From Mesorhizobium sp. B2-4-15 (lineage in GTDB: Bacteria > Pseudomonadota > Alphaproteobacteria > Rhizobiales > Rhizobiaceae), in assembly GCF_006658505.1 (NCBI RefSeq), contig NZ_VFUZ01000025.1, positions 16,007 through 80,006 on the forward strand: 64,000 bases of DNA. Reading direction: 5' to 3'. Shown piece after piece: positions 16,387-25,041 of the stretch (its first letter is position 1; every line of letters starts with the position of its first letter). The notes under the pieces are model-generated. The model searched no databases, had not been told where the DNA came from, and saw nothing but the letters and a program-made list of their open reading frames with translations. The translations under genes were made by a program, and so were the position numbers.

Positions 16387-17169
16387 ATGAACAAGGTATT
16401 CTCCGGCATCGCGGGTGCCGCACTGCTGCTTGCGTCGGCCTTCACCACCGTTTCGGCGCAGGCCGACGATCTCGAAAAGGTCAAGGCGGCGGGCGAACTG
16501 AAAATTTCCATGAGTGGGCAATATCCGCCCTTCAACTTCGTCAACGACCAGAACGAGGTCGTCGGCTTTGACGCCGATATCGGCAAGGCCATCGCCGAGC
16601 GCATCGGCATCAAGGGCACCATCATCACCACGGCCTGGGATGGCATCATCGCCGGGCTGCTGGCCAACAAATACGACACCGTCGTCGGCTCGATGACGAT
16701 TACGCCGGAGCGCGAAAAGGTGGTCGATTTTGTCGGCCCTTACTATCACGCCGGCCGCGCTGTTTTCGTCAGCGAGGCTTCCAAGGTCCAGGGCCTGGAC
16801 GACCTCAAGGGCAAGACCCTTGGCGTGACGCTGGGCGAAACCCATGAGAAATGGGCACGCGCGCAAGGCGGCTGGGACGTCCGCACCTACAAGGGCCTGC
16901 CGGAACTTCTGCTGGAGCTGAAGGCCGGACGCGTCGACGCCATTGTCGTCGACAACATTCCGGTGATGGTCGCGGTCAAGGAAACCGGCGAGAAGGTCCG
17001 CAGGCTCGACACGCCCAATATCGAGGGCGGCAGCGTCGCCATCGGCATCGCCATCCGCAAGGACAATCCGGGGCTCAAGGCCGCCATGCAGAAGGCGCTG
17101 GACGAGATGATGGCCGACGGCACCTATGAGAAGATCTCCAAGCAGTGGGTCGGCAGCGACATCCGCTGA
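16387..17169 (+). CDS. Polar amino acid-type ABC transporter substrate-binding protein
   Basis: 260 residues from ATG 16387, preceded by AGAGGAAAG. The signal peptide (MNKVFSGIAGAALLLASAF, cut near AQA/DD) leads into a SBP_bac_3 fold: KAAGELKISMSGQYPPFNFV, EVVGFDADIGKAIAERIG, GLLANKYDTVVGSMTITPER and LKAGRVDAIVVDN. It would bind the transported solute in the periplasm. The conserved Asp/Arg that contacts the alpha-amino/carboxylate group in such proteins appears possible but cannot be fixed without alignment. It is the first gene of the importer operon. Confidence 0.93.
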   Translation: MNKVFSGIAGAALLLASAFTTVSAQADDLEKVKAAGELKISMSGQYPPFNFVNDQNEVVGFDADIGKAIAERIGIKGTIITTAWDGIIAGLLANKYDTVVGSMTITPEREKVVDFVGPYYHAGRAVFVSEASKVQGLDDLKGKTLGVTLGETHEKWARAQGGWDVRTYKGLPELLLELKAGRVDAIVVDNIPVMVAVKETGEKVRRLDTPNIEGGSVAIGIAIRKDNPGLKAAMQKALDEMMADGTYEKISKQWVGSDIR

Positions 17170-17233
17170 TCCCCGCAGGTTCAGGTGGCTGCCAAGGCCA
17201 CCTGACCAAGCGCCACTCCCGCCGGGCCGTTCC

Positions 17234-17881
17234 ATGGATTTCTCCCTGATGCAGCGCGTCTTCCCGTTCTTCCTGGAAGCCGCTTTGGTGACGTTGGAGC
17301 TGACAGCCCTGGCCCTGGTTCTGGGGCTAGTCGCGGCAGCCTTGGCCGCTGCCGCGAGGATGTCGAGGTCGGCGATCCTGCGCGCCGTCGGCACGGCCTA
17401 TGTCAGCCTGTTTCGCGGCACGCCCTGCCTGATCCAGCTCTTCGTGCTCTATTTCGGCGGCCCGCAGATCGGCATCAACCTCGATCCATTCGCGGCTGGT
17501 GTGATCGGCCTTGGCCTCAACATCGGGGCCTATATGGCCGAATCGATCCGTGGCGCGGTGATGGCGGTCGACCGGGGCCAGACGGAAGCTGCCCGCACGA
17601 TCGGCTTCAGCCGGTTCCAGACCTTGCGCAAGGTCGTGCTTCCGCAGGCGGCCAGGCTGATGATCCGGCCGCTCGGCGTCAATACGGTCGCCCTGCTCAA
17701 GGGGTCGGCGCTCGTATCCACCATTTCGGTGGTGGAGCTGACCTATACCGCCCAGCGCTTCATCGGCTCGACCTACAAGCCGTTCGAGATCTTCGGCGTC
17801 GCGGCGCTGCTCTACATGGTCATGGTCTACGCCGTCGCCCGTGTCGTCGATCTGCTCGACAAGCGCTTCGCCATCATCTGA
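17234..17881 (+). CDS. Amino acid ABC transporter permease (HisMQ type), first
   Basis: 215 residues from ATG 17234. About five transmembrane helices; FRGTPCLIQLFVLYFGG is the HisMQ-type motif, and the EAA loop reads GQTEAARTIGFSRFQTLRKV followed by VLPQAARLMIRP. It forms a heterodimer with the second permease. An upstream in-frame extension into the binding-protein gene lacks membrane character and was not used. It sits 64 bases after the binding protein gene and 13 before permease two. Confidence 0.93.
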   Translation: MDFSLMQRVFPFFLEAALVTLELTALALVLGLVAAALAAAARMSRSAILRAVGTAYVSLFRGTPCLIQLFVLYFGGPQIGINLDPFAAGVIGLGLNIGAYMAESIRGAVMAVDRGQTEAARTIGFSRFQTLRKVVLPQAARLMIRPLGVNTVALLKGSALVSTISVVELTYTAQRFIGSTYKPFEIFGVAALLYMVMVYAVARVVDLLDKRFAII

Positions 17882-17894
17882 GGGGAGAGCAACG

Positions 17895-18554
17895 ATGCAA
17901 GGTTTGGATTTCACCGTCATCGCACCCTATTGGGATCTCTTGCTGACGGGTGCCTGGTGGACCGCTGTGCTGACGGTTTCGGCGGGAGCACTCAGTTTCA
18001 TCTTCGGCATCCTGTTTGCCGTCATAGTGCTCTATGCGCCGGCAATTCTCGCCTATCCCGTGCGTGCCTTCATGTGGGTGTTCATGGGCACGCCGCTGCT
18101 TTTGCAGTTGTTCCTGATCTATTTCGGCCTGGTGCAGGTCGGTATCGACATCCCCGCGCTTGCCGCCGGCATCGTCGGGCTCGGCCTGCACTTTGCCGTC
18201 TACAATGCCGATGTGACGCGCGCGGGAATCGTGGCGGTCGATGTCGGCCAAACGGAAGGGGCGCGCAGCATCGGTTTCGGCAAGTGGCAAACGCTGCGCT
18301 ATGTTGTCATACCGCAGGCCGTGCGCAACACGGCGCCACCGATCGGAAGCAACCTGATCGCGCTGTTGAAAGAATCCTCGATCGTCTCGGTCATCGGCAT
18401 CGCCGAGCTGGTCCACTCGGCGCAACTCGCGATCAGCGAAACCTTCCGCCCCTTCGAGTTCTACATCACGGCCGCCGCGCTCTATTACCTCTTGAACCTC
18501 GTGCTCGAAGCGGCCTTGCATCGGTTTGAAAGACATGTGGGGGTCTCCCGATGA
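17895..18554 (+). CDS. Amino acid ABC transporter permease (HisMQ type), second
   Basis: 219 residues from ATG 17895 with AGGGGAG immediately upstream. Membrane helices flank FMGTPLLLQLFLIYFGLVQ and the EAA loop GQTEGARSIGFGKWQTLRYV with VIPQAVRN. It pairs with the preceding permease. The last four bases overlap the ATPase gene start (ATGA), indicating translational coupling. Confidence 0.93.
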   Translation: MQGLDFTVIAPYWDLLLTGAWWTAVLTVSAGALSFIFGILFAVIVLYAPAILAYPVRAFMWVFMGTPLLLQLFLIYFGLVQVGIDIPALAAGIVGLGLHFAVYNADVTRAGIVAVDVGQTEGARSIGFGKWQTLRYVVIPQAVRNTAPPIGSNLIALLKESSIVSVIGIAELVHSAQLAISETFRPFEFYITAAALYYLLNLVLEAALHRFERHVGVSR

Positions 18555-19315
18555 ACACGCAGCGGCCGATGGTCGAGGTTTGCGGCGCACGCAAGTCCTT
18601 CGGCGCCGTCGATGTTTTGAAGGGCATCGACCTGTCGGTCGAACGTGGGCAGATCGTGGCCATCATCGGGCCGAGCGGCTCTGGCAAGAGCACGCTGCTG
18701 CGCTCCATCAACCATCTCGAGACCTTGAACGGCGGTGAAGTCTGGCTCGACGGCGTGCAGGTCAACCAGAAGCTGCACGGCCAGGCCTTCGAGCGGCACA
18801 TAAACAAGGTGCGCCAGCAGATGGGCATGGTGTTCCAGCACTTCAATCTGTTCCCGCATTTGACCGTGATCGAGAACATCACGATGGGGCCGGTGATCCT
18901 GAAAGGCATGCCGAAGGCGGAAGCCCGGGCGCTGGCCGTTGGTCTGTTGTCGAAGGTCGGGCTCGCCGACAAGATCGACGCCTACCCCTCGCGGCTTTCG
19001 GGTGGCCAGAAGCAGCGTGTGGCGATCGCCCGCGCGCTGGCCATGCAGCCCAAGGTGATGCTGTTCGACGAAGCAACCTCCGCACTAGACCCCGAACTCG
19101 TCGACGAGGTCAACGCGGTGATGAAACAGCTTGCCGCCGAGCACATGACCATGCTCATCGTAACGCATGAAATGCGCTTTGCCGGTGAAGTCGCCGACAG
19201 GGTGCTGTTCATGGACGGCGGCGTGGTCGTCGAGGAGGGCCCGCCGATCGAGATCTTCCGTTCGCCGCAGAAAGAACGCACGCGCAGCTTCCTCAAGAAA
19301 TATCTTTCCGCCTGA
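18551..19315 (+). CDS. Amino acid ABC transporter ATP-binding protein
   Basis: 254 residues. Walker A GPSGSGKST (40-48), Q-loop Gln96 (VFQHFNLFPH), signature LSGGQ (149-153), Walker B VMLFDE (169-174) and the switch histidine in IVTHEM are all intact. It belongs to the GlnQ/HisP subfamily and would energise import by the two permeases. Nine bases separate it from the dimethylformamidase-like gene, so import and catabolism are likely co-transcribed. Confidence 0.95.
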   Translation: MNTQRPMVEVCGARKSFGAVDVLKGIDLSVERGQIVAIIGPSGSGKSTLLRSINHLETLNGGEVWLDGVQVNQKLHGQAFERHINKVRQQMGMVFQHFNLFPHLTVIENITMGPVILKGMPKAEARALAVGLLSKVGLADKIDAYPSRLSGGQKQRVAIARALAMQPKVMLFDEATSALDPELVDEVNAVMKQLAAEHMTMLIVTHEMRFAGEVADRVLFMDGGVVVEEGPPIEIFRSPQKERTRSFLKKYLSA

Positions 19316-19323
19316 GCACGCCG

Positions 19324-20964
19324 ATGACCAGATTAGCCACGGAATTCCCTGATTTCGGACTGACAGAGGAGCAGCGCCGCCACGCGGTGCGCGGCCACTA
19401 CTACGAGTGGCCCGGGATGGACGGCGATCACGGCGAAATCTGGTGCTACAGCGACCGCTTTTCCTATCGCGCCGGCGAGACAGTGACGCTGCATGTCAGT
19501 GCGACCGCACCGTCCTTCGGCATGACAATCGTCCGCGATGGCGGCAGCGAGACAAAAATGTTCGAGAAATCGGGCATCGCGGCGCGCTGGCAGGAAAGTC
19601 CGGATCAATGCTCGGCGGAGGGCTGTGCTTGGGAAGCCTCGTTCGAATTGCGCGTGGGAAATGACTGGCCGTCCGGTGCCTATCGGGTGACGCTCACCGC
19701 CGACGGACGCGATGGCAAGCCAATTCACAGCCATCATCTGTTCATCGTCTCTCCCCAATCCGGGAGAAAGCCCGGCCGCGTGCTGCAGGTGGCGGCGACG
19801 GGCACCTGGCTTGCCTACAACACCTGGGGCGGCTCGAACCACTATCAGGGCATCACCGGGCCGGATCGCAACCAGTACTCGCCAATCGTCTCGACGCAGC
19901 GCCCCTGGTGCCGTGGCTTCGTCGTGCTGCCGAAACATGCGCCGCGCGTGCCGCTGGAGGTCGCCGTGCCGCCAAAGACGGTGCCGCGCTATCCGCATAT
20001 GGAATGGGCGCTCGCCACTGGCCATTCGAAGAAATACGCCTCGTCGGGCTGGGCCAGCTACGACAGCCATTTTTTTCGCTTTGCCGAACGTGCCGGCTAC
20101 GGCGTCGATCTCGCCAGCCAGCACGATCTGCATTTCTCGCCCGAAATTCTCGACGGCTACGACTGCGCCGTCTTCGTCGGTCATGACGAATACTGGACCT
20201 GGGAAATGCGCGACGCGGTCGACCACTATGTCGAGCGCGGCGGTCATGCGGCGCGCTTCGCCGGCAACTTCATGTGGCAGACCCGCCTTGAGGACGAGGG
20301 CCGCCGGCAGGTCTGCTACAAATACCGCGCCCGCGCCGAGGACCCGGCCTATCGCGGTGGCGACGTGACCCGCGCTACCAATTCCTGGGAGGCGCCGGAA
20401 ATCGGCCGGCCGGGTTCCGCAACCTTCGGGCTCAATGCCTCGCGTGGCCTTTACGCCGGTTGGGGCGGCTGCGCGCCGCGCGGCGTGCGCGGCTTTCCGG
20501 TCTACCGGCCGGAGCACTGGGCTTTCGCCGGCACCGGCATCTATTATGGTGATCTCCTCGGCGCCGACAGCCATGTCTATGGCTATGAGGTCGATGGGCT
20601 CGATTTCGAGATACGCGGTGGCCTGCCCTACCCCACCGCGACCAGCGGCGCGCCTGATGGGCTGCAGGTTCTTGCCGTCGGCATGGCGTCCCAGGTCGAG
20701 GAAAGCGCCGACATTCCTATCGAAGACCAGTTCCTCACCGACGAAGATGGCCGCTTCAGCGCCGAAACGCTCTTCGGCGACAGGAGCGACGCCAATCTGG
20801 AAAAAGTCAAACGCAGCAACGGCATGATCGTCAACTTCCCGCGCGGCAAGGGCGAGGTGTTCCACGCCGGAAGCTGCGAATGGGTCGCCGGTCTGCTACG
20901 ACAAGACCCAATGGTCGAGCGCGTGACCCAAAATGTCCTTGATCGCTACCTTGGAAAGTCCTGA
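19324..20964 (+). CDS. N,N-dimethylformamidase large-subunit-like protein
   Basis: 546 residues. The protein resembles the beta (large) subunit family of N,N-dimethylformamidase, an iron-dependent amide hydrolase. An N-terminal lectin/beta-sandwich-like part (about 30-145, DRFSYRAGETVTLHVSA) is followed by an amidohydrolase core. Landmarks are LAYNTWGGSNHYQG (163-176), GYDCAVFVGHDEYWTWEMRD (278-297), HAARFAGNFMWQ and the C-terminal GKGEVFHAGSCEWVAGL. No small DmfA1 subunit is present beside it, so this is a single-subunit relative with an unproven substrate, presumably an N-alkyl or N-acyl amide. It lies between the importer and a transaminase. Confidence 0.8.
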   Translation: MTRLATEFPDFGLTEEQRRHAVRGHYYEWPGMDGDHGEIWCYSDRFSYRAGETVTLHVSATAPSFGMTIVRDGGSETKMFEKSGIAARWQESPDQCSAEGCAWEASFELRVGNDWPSGAYRVTLTADGRDGKPIHSHHLFIVSPQSGRKPGRVLQVAATGTWLAYNTWGGSNHYQGITGPDRNQYSPIVSTQRPWCRGFVVLPKHAPRVPLEVAVPPKTVPRYPHMEWALATGHSKKYASSGWASYDSHFFRFAERAGYGVDLASQHDLHFSPEILDGYDCAVFVGHDEYWTWEMRDAVDHYVERGGHAARFAGNFMWQTRLEDEGRRQVCYKYRARAEDPAYRGGDVTRATNSWEAPEIGRPGSATFGLNASRGLYAGWGGCAPRGVRGFPVYRPEHWAFAGTGIYYGDLLGADSHVYGYEVDGLDFEIRGGLPYPTATSGAPDGLQVLAVGMASQVEESADIPIEDQFLTDEDGRFSAETLFGDRSDANLEKVKRSNGMIVNFPRGKGEVFHAGSCEWVAGLLRQDPMVERVTQNVLDRYLGKS

Positions 20965-20965
20965 C

Positions 20966-22351
20966 ATGTCGAAAGTCCAGCCTGCCATTCAAGACACTGA
21001 CGCCCGGCGCCAATCGCATCTGTTCTACCTCTCCAGCCTGCGCCGGCCGCTGATCGACCGCGCCGAAGGCATCTACATGTGGACGCAGGACGGCCGCCGC
21101 TTCATCGACGGATCGAGCGGCCCGATGGTCGCCAATATCGGCCATTCCAACCGCAACGTGCTCGACGCCATGAAGCGGCAGATGGACCGCGCCACCTTCG
21201 CCTATCGGCTGCATTTCGAAAACGAACCGGCGGAAGAGCTGGCGCGCGAATTGGCCGGCAAGCTGCCGGAAGGCATGGACCGGATCTTCTTCGTCTCCGG
21301 CGGCTCTGAGGCGACGGAATCCTGCATCAAGCTGGCGCGGCAGTGGGCCGTCGCCACCGGCCAGGCCAGCCGCTGGAAGGTGATCACGCGTTTCCCCTCC
21401 TATCATGGCGGCACGCTGGGTTCGCTCTCGATCACCGGCGACGATGCGCTGGCCGAAACCTTCACGCCGATGATGCGGGTGATGCCGACGGTGCCGGCGC
21501 CAACCGCCTGGCGCGATCGCGACAATCTGTCGATGGAGCAGCGCGGCATCCGCTACGCCGACATGCTGGAGGAGAAGATCCTGGCCGAAGGCCCGGACAG
21601 CGTCGTCGCTTTCATCATGGAGCCGATCGGCGGTGCCGCGACCGCGGCCCTGGTGGCACCGGACAGCTACTATGCGCGCATCCGCGATATCTGCGACCGC
21701 TACGGCATCCTGCTGATTCACGACGAAGTCATGAGCGGCGCCGGCCGCACCGGAAAATTCCTCGGCGGCGACCACTGGAACTGCAAGCCTGACATTGTCG
21801 CGCTATCGAAGGGGCTGGGCTCCGGCTATGCGCCCCTCGGCGCGCTGGCAGCGCCCCTGCGGCTTGTACAGCCGCTGCTCGCTTCCGGCGGTTTCCAGCA
21901 CGGCCATACCTATGCCGGTAATCCGCTCGCCTGCGCCGCTGGGCTCGCCGTGCTCGGAGAAATGGACCGACTCGACCTGATCGCCAACGCGGCTGCCATG
22001 GGCGATGTGCTGATGGATGGATTGAAGGGATTGGCCAAGCGCTTCCCCTTCATCGCCGACGTGCGCGGCAAGGGCCTGCTCACCGGCGCCGAGATGGTCG
22101 CCGATCCCGATACGCTGAAGCCGATCGACCAGAGCAAGAAAGCCACGCAGCGTCTGCTCGACCTTGCCTATGAGCGTGGGCTGATCATCTATGGCCGCAA
22201 GGTCAAAGGCGGCATCGACGGCGACAATTTCATGGTCGCGCCGCCGATGATCGTCACCGGCGAACAGGTCGGCGAGATCATCTCCATCATCGGCGACTCG
22301 CTGGAGGTTCTGGCTTCCGAACTCGACCTGCCCGTCGAAGGCCGGGGATAA
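20966..22351 (+). CDS. Class-III PLP-dependent aminotransferase
   Basis: 461 residues from ATG 20966, one base after the previous stop codon (an ATG at 20933 inside the previous gene is less likely). The fold-type I signature is complete: FVSGGSEATESCIKLAR (PLP phosphate site), SYHGGTLGSLSITG, LIHDEVMSGAGRTG (Asp253 to the pyridine N) and the Schiff-base Lys282 in ALSKGLGSGYAP. The family transfers amino groups from omega-, beta- or diamine substrates, giving semialdehydes or beta-keto acids. Its place before a beta-keto acid cleavage enzyme suggests a beta-amino acid substrate; this is inference. Confidence 0.93.
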   Translation: MSKVQPAIQDTDARRQSHLFYLSSLRRPLIDRAEGIYMWTQDGRRFIDGSSGPMVANIGHSNRNVLDAMKRQMDRATFAYRLHFENEPAEELARELAGKLPEGMDRIFFVSGGSEATESCIKLARQWAVATGQASRWKVITRFPSYHGGTLGSLSITGDDALAETFTPMMRVMPTVPAPTAWRDRDNLSMEQRGIRYADMLEEKILAEGPDSVVAFIMEPIGGAATAALVAPDSYYARIRDICDRYGILLIHDEVMSGAGRTGKFLGGDHWNCKPDIVALSKGLGSGYAPLGALAAPLRLVQPLLASGGFQHGHTYAGNPLACAAGLAVLGEMDRLDLIANAAAMGDVLMDGLKGLAKRFPFIADVRGKGLLTGAEMVADPDTLKPIDQSKKATQRLLDLAYERGLIIYGRKVKGGIDGDNFMVAPPMIVTGEQVGEIISIIGDSLEVLASELDLPVEGRG

Positions 22352-22355
22352 AGGA

Positions 22356-23285
22356 ATGGCGCCGCGAAAAGTCATCATCACCTGCGCCGTCACCGGCTCG
22401 GTGCATACGCCATCGATGTCGCCCTATCTGCCGGTGACACCGGACCAGATCGCGGCTGATGCCATCGCGGCTGCCGAAGCCGGCGCCTCGATCCTGCATC
22501 TGCATGCCCGCGACCCCAGGGATGGCCGACCGACCGCCGATCCGGACGTCTACATGCAGTTCCTGCCGCGCATCAAGCAGGCGACGTCAGCCGTGATCAA
22601 CATCACCACTGGCGGCTCCTCGCTGATGACGCTGGACCAGCGGCTGGCGGCGCCACTGAGGGCAGAGCCGGAAATGTGCTCGCTCAACATGGGTTCGATG
22701 AATTTCGCACTGTTCCCGATGCTCGACAAGCCACGGGAATGGCAGCACGAATGGGAGCCCAAGCTGCTTGAGGCCACGCGGGACACCATCTTCAAGAACA
22801 CCTTCGCCGACATGGAAGGTGTTTTGGAAAGGCTGGGCAAGGGCTGCGGCACTCGCTTCGAATTCGAATGCTACGATGTCGGCCATCTCTATTCGTTGGC
22901 GCATTTCCGTGATCGGGGGCTCGTGTCGGGACCGCTGTTCATCCAGTTCGTGCTGGGCATTCTGGGCGGCATCGGCGCCGATCCCGACAATCTCATCCAT
23001 ATGAAGCGCATCGCCGACAAATTGTTTGGCGATAGTTACCAGTTCTCGGTGCTGGCCGCCGGCCGCAATCAGATGCCGCTGATCTCGATCGCGGCGGCGA
23101 TGGGCGGCAATGTCCGCGTCGGGCTCGAAGACAGTCTCTACGACGGCCGCCACCTGGCGAAATCCAACGCCGATCAGGTGCGCCGCATCCGTGGCATTCT
23201 CGATGGATTGTCGCTGGAAGTTGCCACGCCGGCAGAGGCACGTGAGATGCTGGCGCTGAAAGGTGGCGACCGGGTGGCGTTCTGA
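22356..23285 (+). CDS. Beta-keto acid cleavage enzyme (BKACE, Kce-like)
   Basis: 309 residues. The TIM-barrel BKACE family condenses a beta-keto acid with acetyl-CoA and splits it into acetoacetate and a new CoA ester (for example 3-keto-5-aminohexanoate or dehydrocarnitine). Zinc ligands are expected in ILHLHARDP (His48, His50) and the conserved VGLEDSLYDG near the end; ITCAVTGSVHTP is the first active-site strand. The specificity residues do not tell me the substrate. It starts four bases after the transaminase stop, so it is part of the same operon, which ends here at a palindromic repeat. Confidence 0.92.
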   Translation: MAPRKVIITCAVTGSVHTPSMSPYLPVTPDQIAADAIAAAEAGASILHLHARDPRDGRPTADPDVYMQFLPRIKQATSAVINITTGGSSLMTLDQRLAAPLRAEPEMCSLNMGSMNFALFPMLDKPREWQHEWEPKLLEATRDTIFKNTFADMEGVLERLGKGCGTRFEFECYDVGHLYSLAHFRDRGLVSGPLFIQFVLGILGGIGADPDNLIHMKRIADKLFGDSYQFSVLAAGRNQMPLISIAAAMGGNVRVGLEDSLYDGRHLAKSNADQVRRIRGILDGLSLEVATPAEAREMLALKGGDRVAF

Positions 23286-23317
23286 TGATGATGATCTGAA
23301 ATGCTGGCGTTCCGTCC

Positions 23318-23475
23318 CACCCCCCTCTGTCCTGCCGGACATCTCCCCCGCAAGGGGGGAGATCGGATTTCACGCCGGTTTTCGCAAATCACCAACGTTG
23401 CAAGAAGGGCGGCAGGATCGAAGCTGCCAATCTCCCCCCTTGCGGGGGAGATGTCCGGCAGGACAGAGGGGGGTG
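23318..23475. repeat. Large intergenic palindromic repeat, copy 1
   Basis: Two 46-base arms (23318-23363 and 23430-23475) are perfect reverse complements around a 66-base core. Each arm contains its own small hairpin (CTCCCCCGCAAGGGGG type). It separates the BKACE gene from the GNAT gene and shares core sequence with copies at 31.2 and 63.8 kb. In RNA it would fold into a very stable cruciform and probably ends or processes the upstream transcript. Confidence 0.9.
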
Positions 23476-23494
23476 CCTTGGCGCCCTACCCGTC

Positions 23495-23998
23495 GTGAGC
23501 GGCATCCTCATCCGCCCCGGCCGAATCGACGATGTGGACACGATCCACGCCGCGCTTCTTAAACTCGGCACCCATATTGGCGCGCATCAGGAGATCACTT
23601 CGACGCCCGATGATCTCCGCTGCTACGGGTTCGGCGAAAAGCCTGCCTTCTCGACCCTCATCGCCGAAACCGACGGCGAATTCGCCGGCCTCTGCCTTTA
23701 TTTCCCGATCTTCTCGACCTGGATGGGCCGGCCCGGCGTCTATGTGCAGGACCTCTATGTCGAGGACCGGTTCCGCGGCCGCAAGATCGGCGAGCGCCTG
23801 CTGCGACGCGTCGCGGCGGAATGCCGGAAAGAAGGCGGCGTCTATCTCAGGCTGTCGGTCGATACGGATAATGAGGGCGCCAAGGCCTTCTATGAAAGGC
23901 TGGGCATTGCCTGGTCGAACTATGAACAGACGCAGAAGATCATCGGCGAGGCCTTCCTTGCCTTTGCCGACGCGCCGGAAAACGGGGAGCAGGAATGA
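23495..23998 (+). CDS. GNAT family N-acetyltransferase
   Basis: 167 residues from GTG 23495, only 20 bases past the palindromic repeat and without a visible ribosome site. The GNAT core has IRPGRIDDVDTIHAALLKL (beta1-alpha1), VYVQDLYVEDRFRGRKIGERLLRRV (acetyl-CoA-binding Q/R-x-x-G-x-G/A region, here RGRKIG) and LSVDTDNEGAKAFYERLG. It resembles diamine/spermidine acetyltransferases in the N-terminal FPIFSTWMGRPGVYVQDLYV block. Its stop codon overlaps the start of a polyamine-deacetylase-like gene, suggesting the pair handles acetylated amines. Confidence 0.88.
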   Translation: MSGILIRPGRIDDVDTIHAALLKLGTHIGAHQEITSTPDDLRCYGFGEKPAFSTLIAETDGEFAGLCLYFPIFSTWMGRPGVYVQDLYVEDRFRGRKIGERLLRRVAAECRKEGGVYLRLSVDTDNEGAKAFYERLGIAWSNYEQTQKIIGEAFLAFADAPENGEQE

Positions 23999-25023
23999 AA
24001 GCCTTCTATGCCGAGGAGCAGAAGCGCCACGATCCCAAGGCCTTTCTTTCCAGCGGCGCGCCGCAGCCCAATCCGGAAAAGCCGGAGCGCGTCGAGAGAT
24101 TATTAGCCGGCGCAAAATCTGCCGGCTGCACGATCGAACGGCCCCGCGATCATGGGCTCGGTCCTGTCTCGGCGGTGCATACGCCTGAATATCTCGACTT
24201 CCTCGAGCACATTTTCGCGCGCTGGCAGCGCATTGAGGGCGCCTCGGCCGAGGTGATCCCCAACATCCACCCGATCGGGCGCAGCGGCTCCTATCCGGCC
24301 TCGGCGGTCGGCCAGGCCGGCTACCACATGGCCGATACCGCTTGCCCGATCTCGGGCGAAACCTGGCATAGCGCGCTGTGGAGCGCCTGGAGCGCGGTCG
24401 AAGCCGCCGAGGCGGTGATGGCTGGCGCACCGGCCGCCTATGCGCTGTGCCGCCCGCCCGGCCACCACGCCTTTGCCGACGTCGCCGGCGGCTTCTGCTT
24501 CATCAACAATTCGGCCGTCGCGGCCCAGGTGCTGCGCAAGCAAGCCGCGCGCGTGGCCATCCTGGATGTCGACCTGCACCATGGCAACGGCACGCAAGGC
24601 ATCTTCTATGCGCGGCCCGACGTGCTCACCGTCTCACTGCATGCCGACCCGGTGCGCTTTTATCCCTTTTTCTGGGGCCATGCCGACGAGCGCGGCGAAG
24701 GGGCCGGCCTCGGCTACAATTTCAACCTGCCACTGCCGCGCAAGTCCGCGGATGCGGCATTTCTGGATGCGCTTGCGGTGGCATTCCAGCGCATTCGCGC
24801 CTTCGCACCCGATGCGCTGGTAGTGGCGCTCGGCCTCGACGCCTTCGAAGGTGACCCGTTCGGCGGACTTTCGGTGACGACGCCAGGCTTCTCGCGCATC
24901 GGAGAGGCCATCGCCCGTCTCGGCCTGCCAACGGTCATCGTCCAGGAAGGCGGCTATCTCTGTGACGCGCTCGGCGACAATCTCACCGCCTTCCTCGCCG
25001 GTTTTGGCGGCAAGGCACGGTGA
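23995..25023 (+). CDS. Acetylpolyamine amidohydrolase/histone deacetylase family protein
   Basis: 342 residues, the length of bacterial acetylpolyamine amidohydrolases. Catalytic features align with that family at a two-residue offset: tandem His157-His158 in RPPGHHAF, zinc ligands Asp193 and His195 (DVDLHHGNG) and Asp282 (GLDAFEGDP), and the transition-state Tyr321 in QEGGYL. The expected reaction is zinc-dependent removal of acetyl groups from N-acetyl polyamines or related amines in the cytoplasm. It overlaps the GNAT gene by four bases (ATGA). Together with the upstream locus it points to amine catabolism. Confidence 0.92.
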   Translation: MKAFYAEEQKRHDPKAFLSSGAPQPNPEKPERVERLLAGAKSAGCTIERPRDHGLGPVSAVHTPEYLDFLEHIFARWQRIEGASAEVIPNIHPIGRSGSYPASAVGQAGYHMADTACPISGETWHSALWSAWSAVEAAEAVMAGAPAAYALCRPPGHHAFADVAGGFCFINNSAVAAQVLRKQAARVAILDVDLHHGNGTQGIFYARPDVLTVSLHADPVRFYPFFWGHADERGEGAGLGYNFNLPLPRKSADAAFLDALAVAFQRIRAFAPDALVVALGLDAFEGDPFGGLSVTTPGFSRIGEAIARLGLPTVIVQEGGYLCDALGDNLTAFLAGFGGKAR

Positions 25024-25041
25024 TATCGTTCCGACGCGGCC

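Noticed and set aside
19333..20865. 510-codon minus-strand open frame
   Set aside because: Antisense to the DMFase-like gene; its translation is low-complexity with no recognisable domain.
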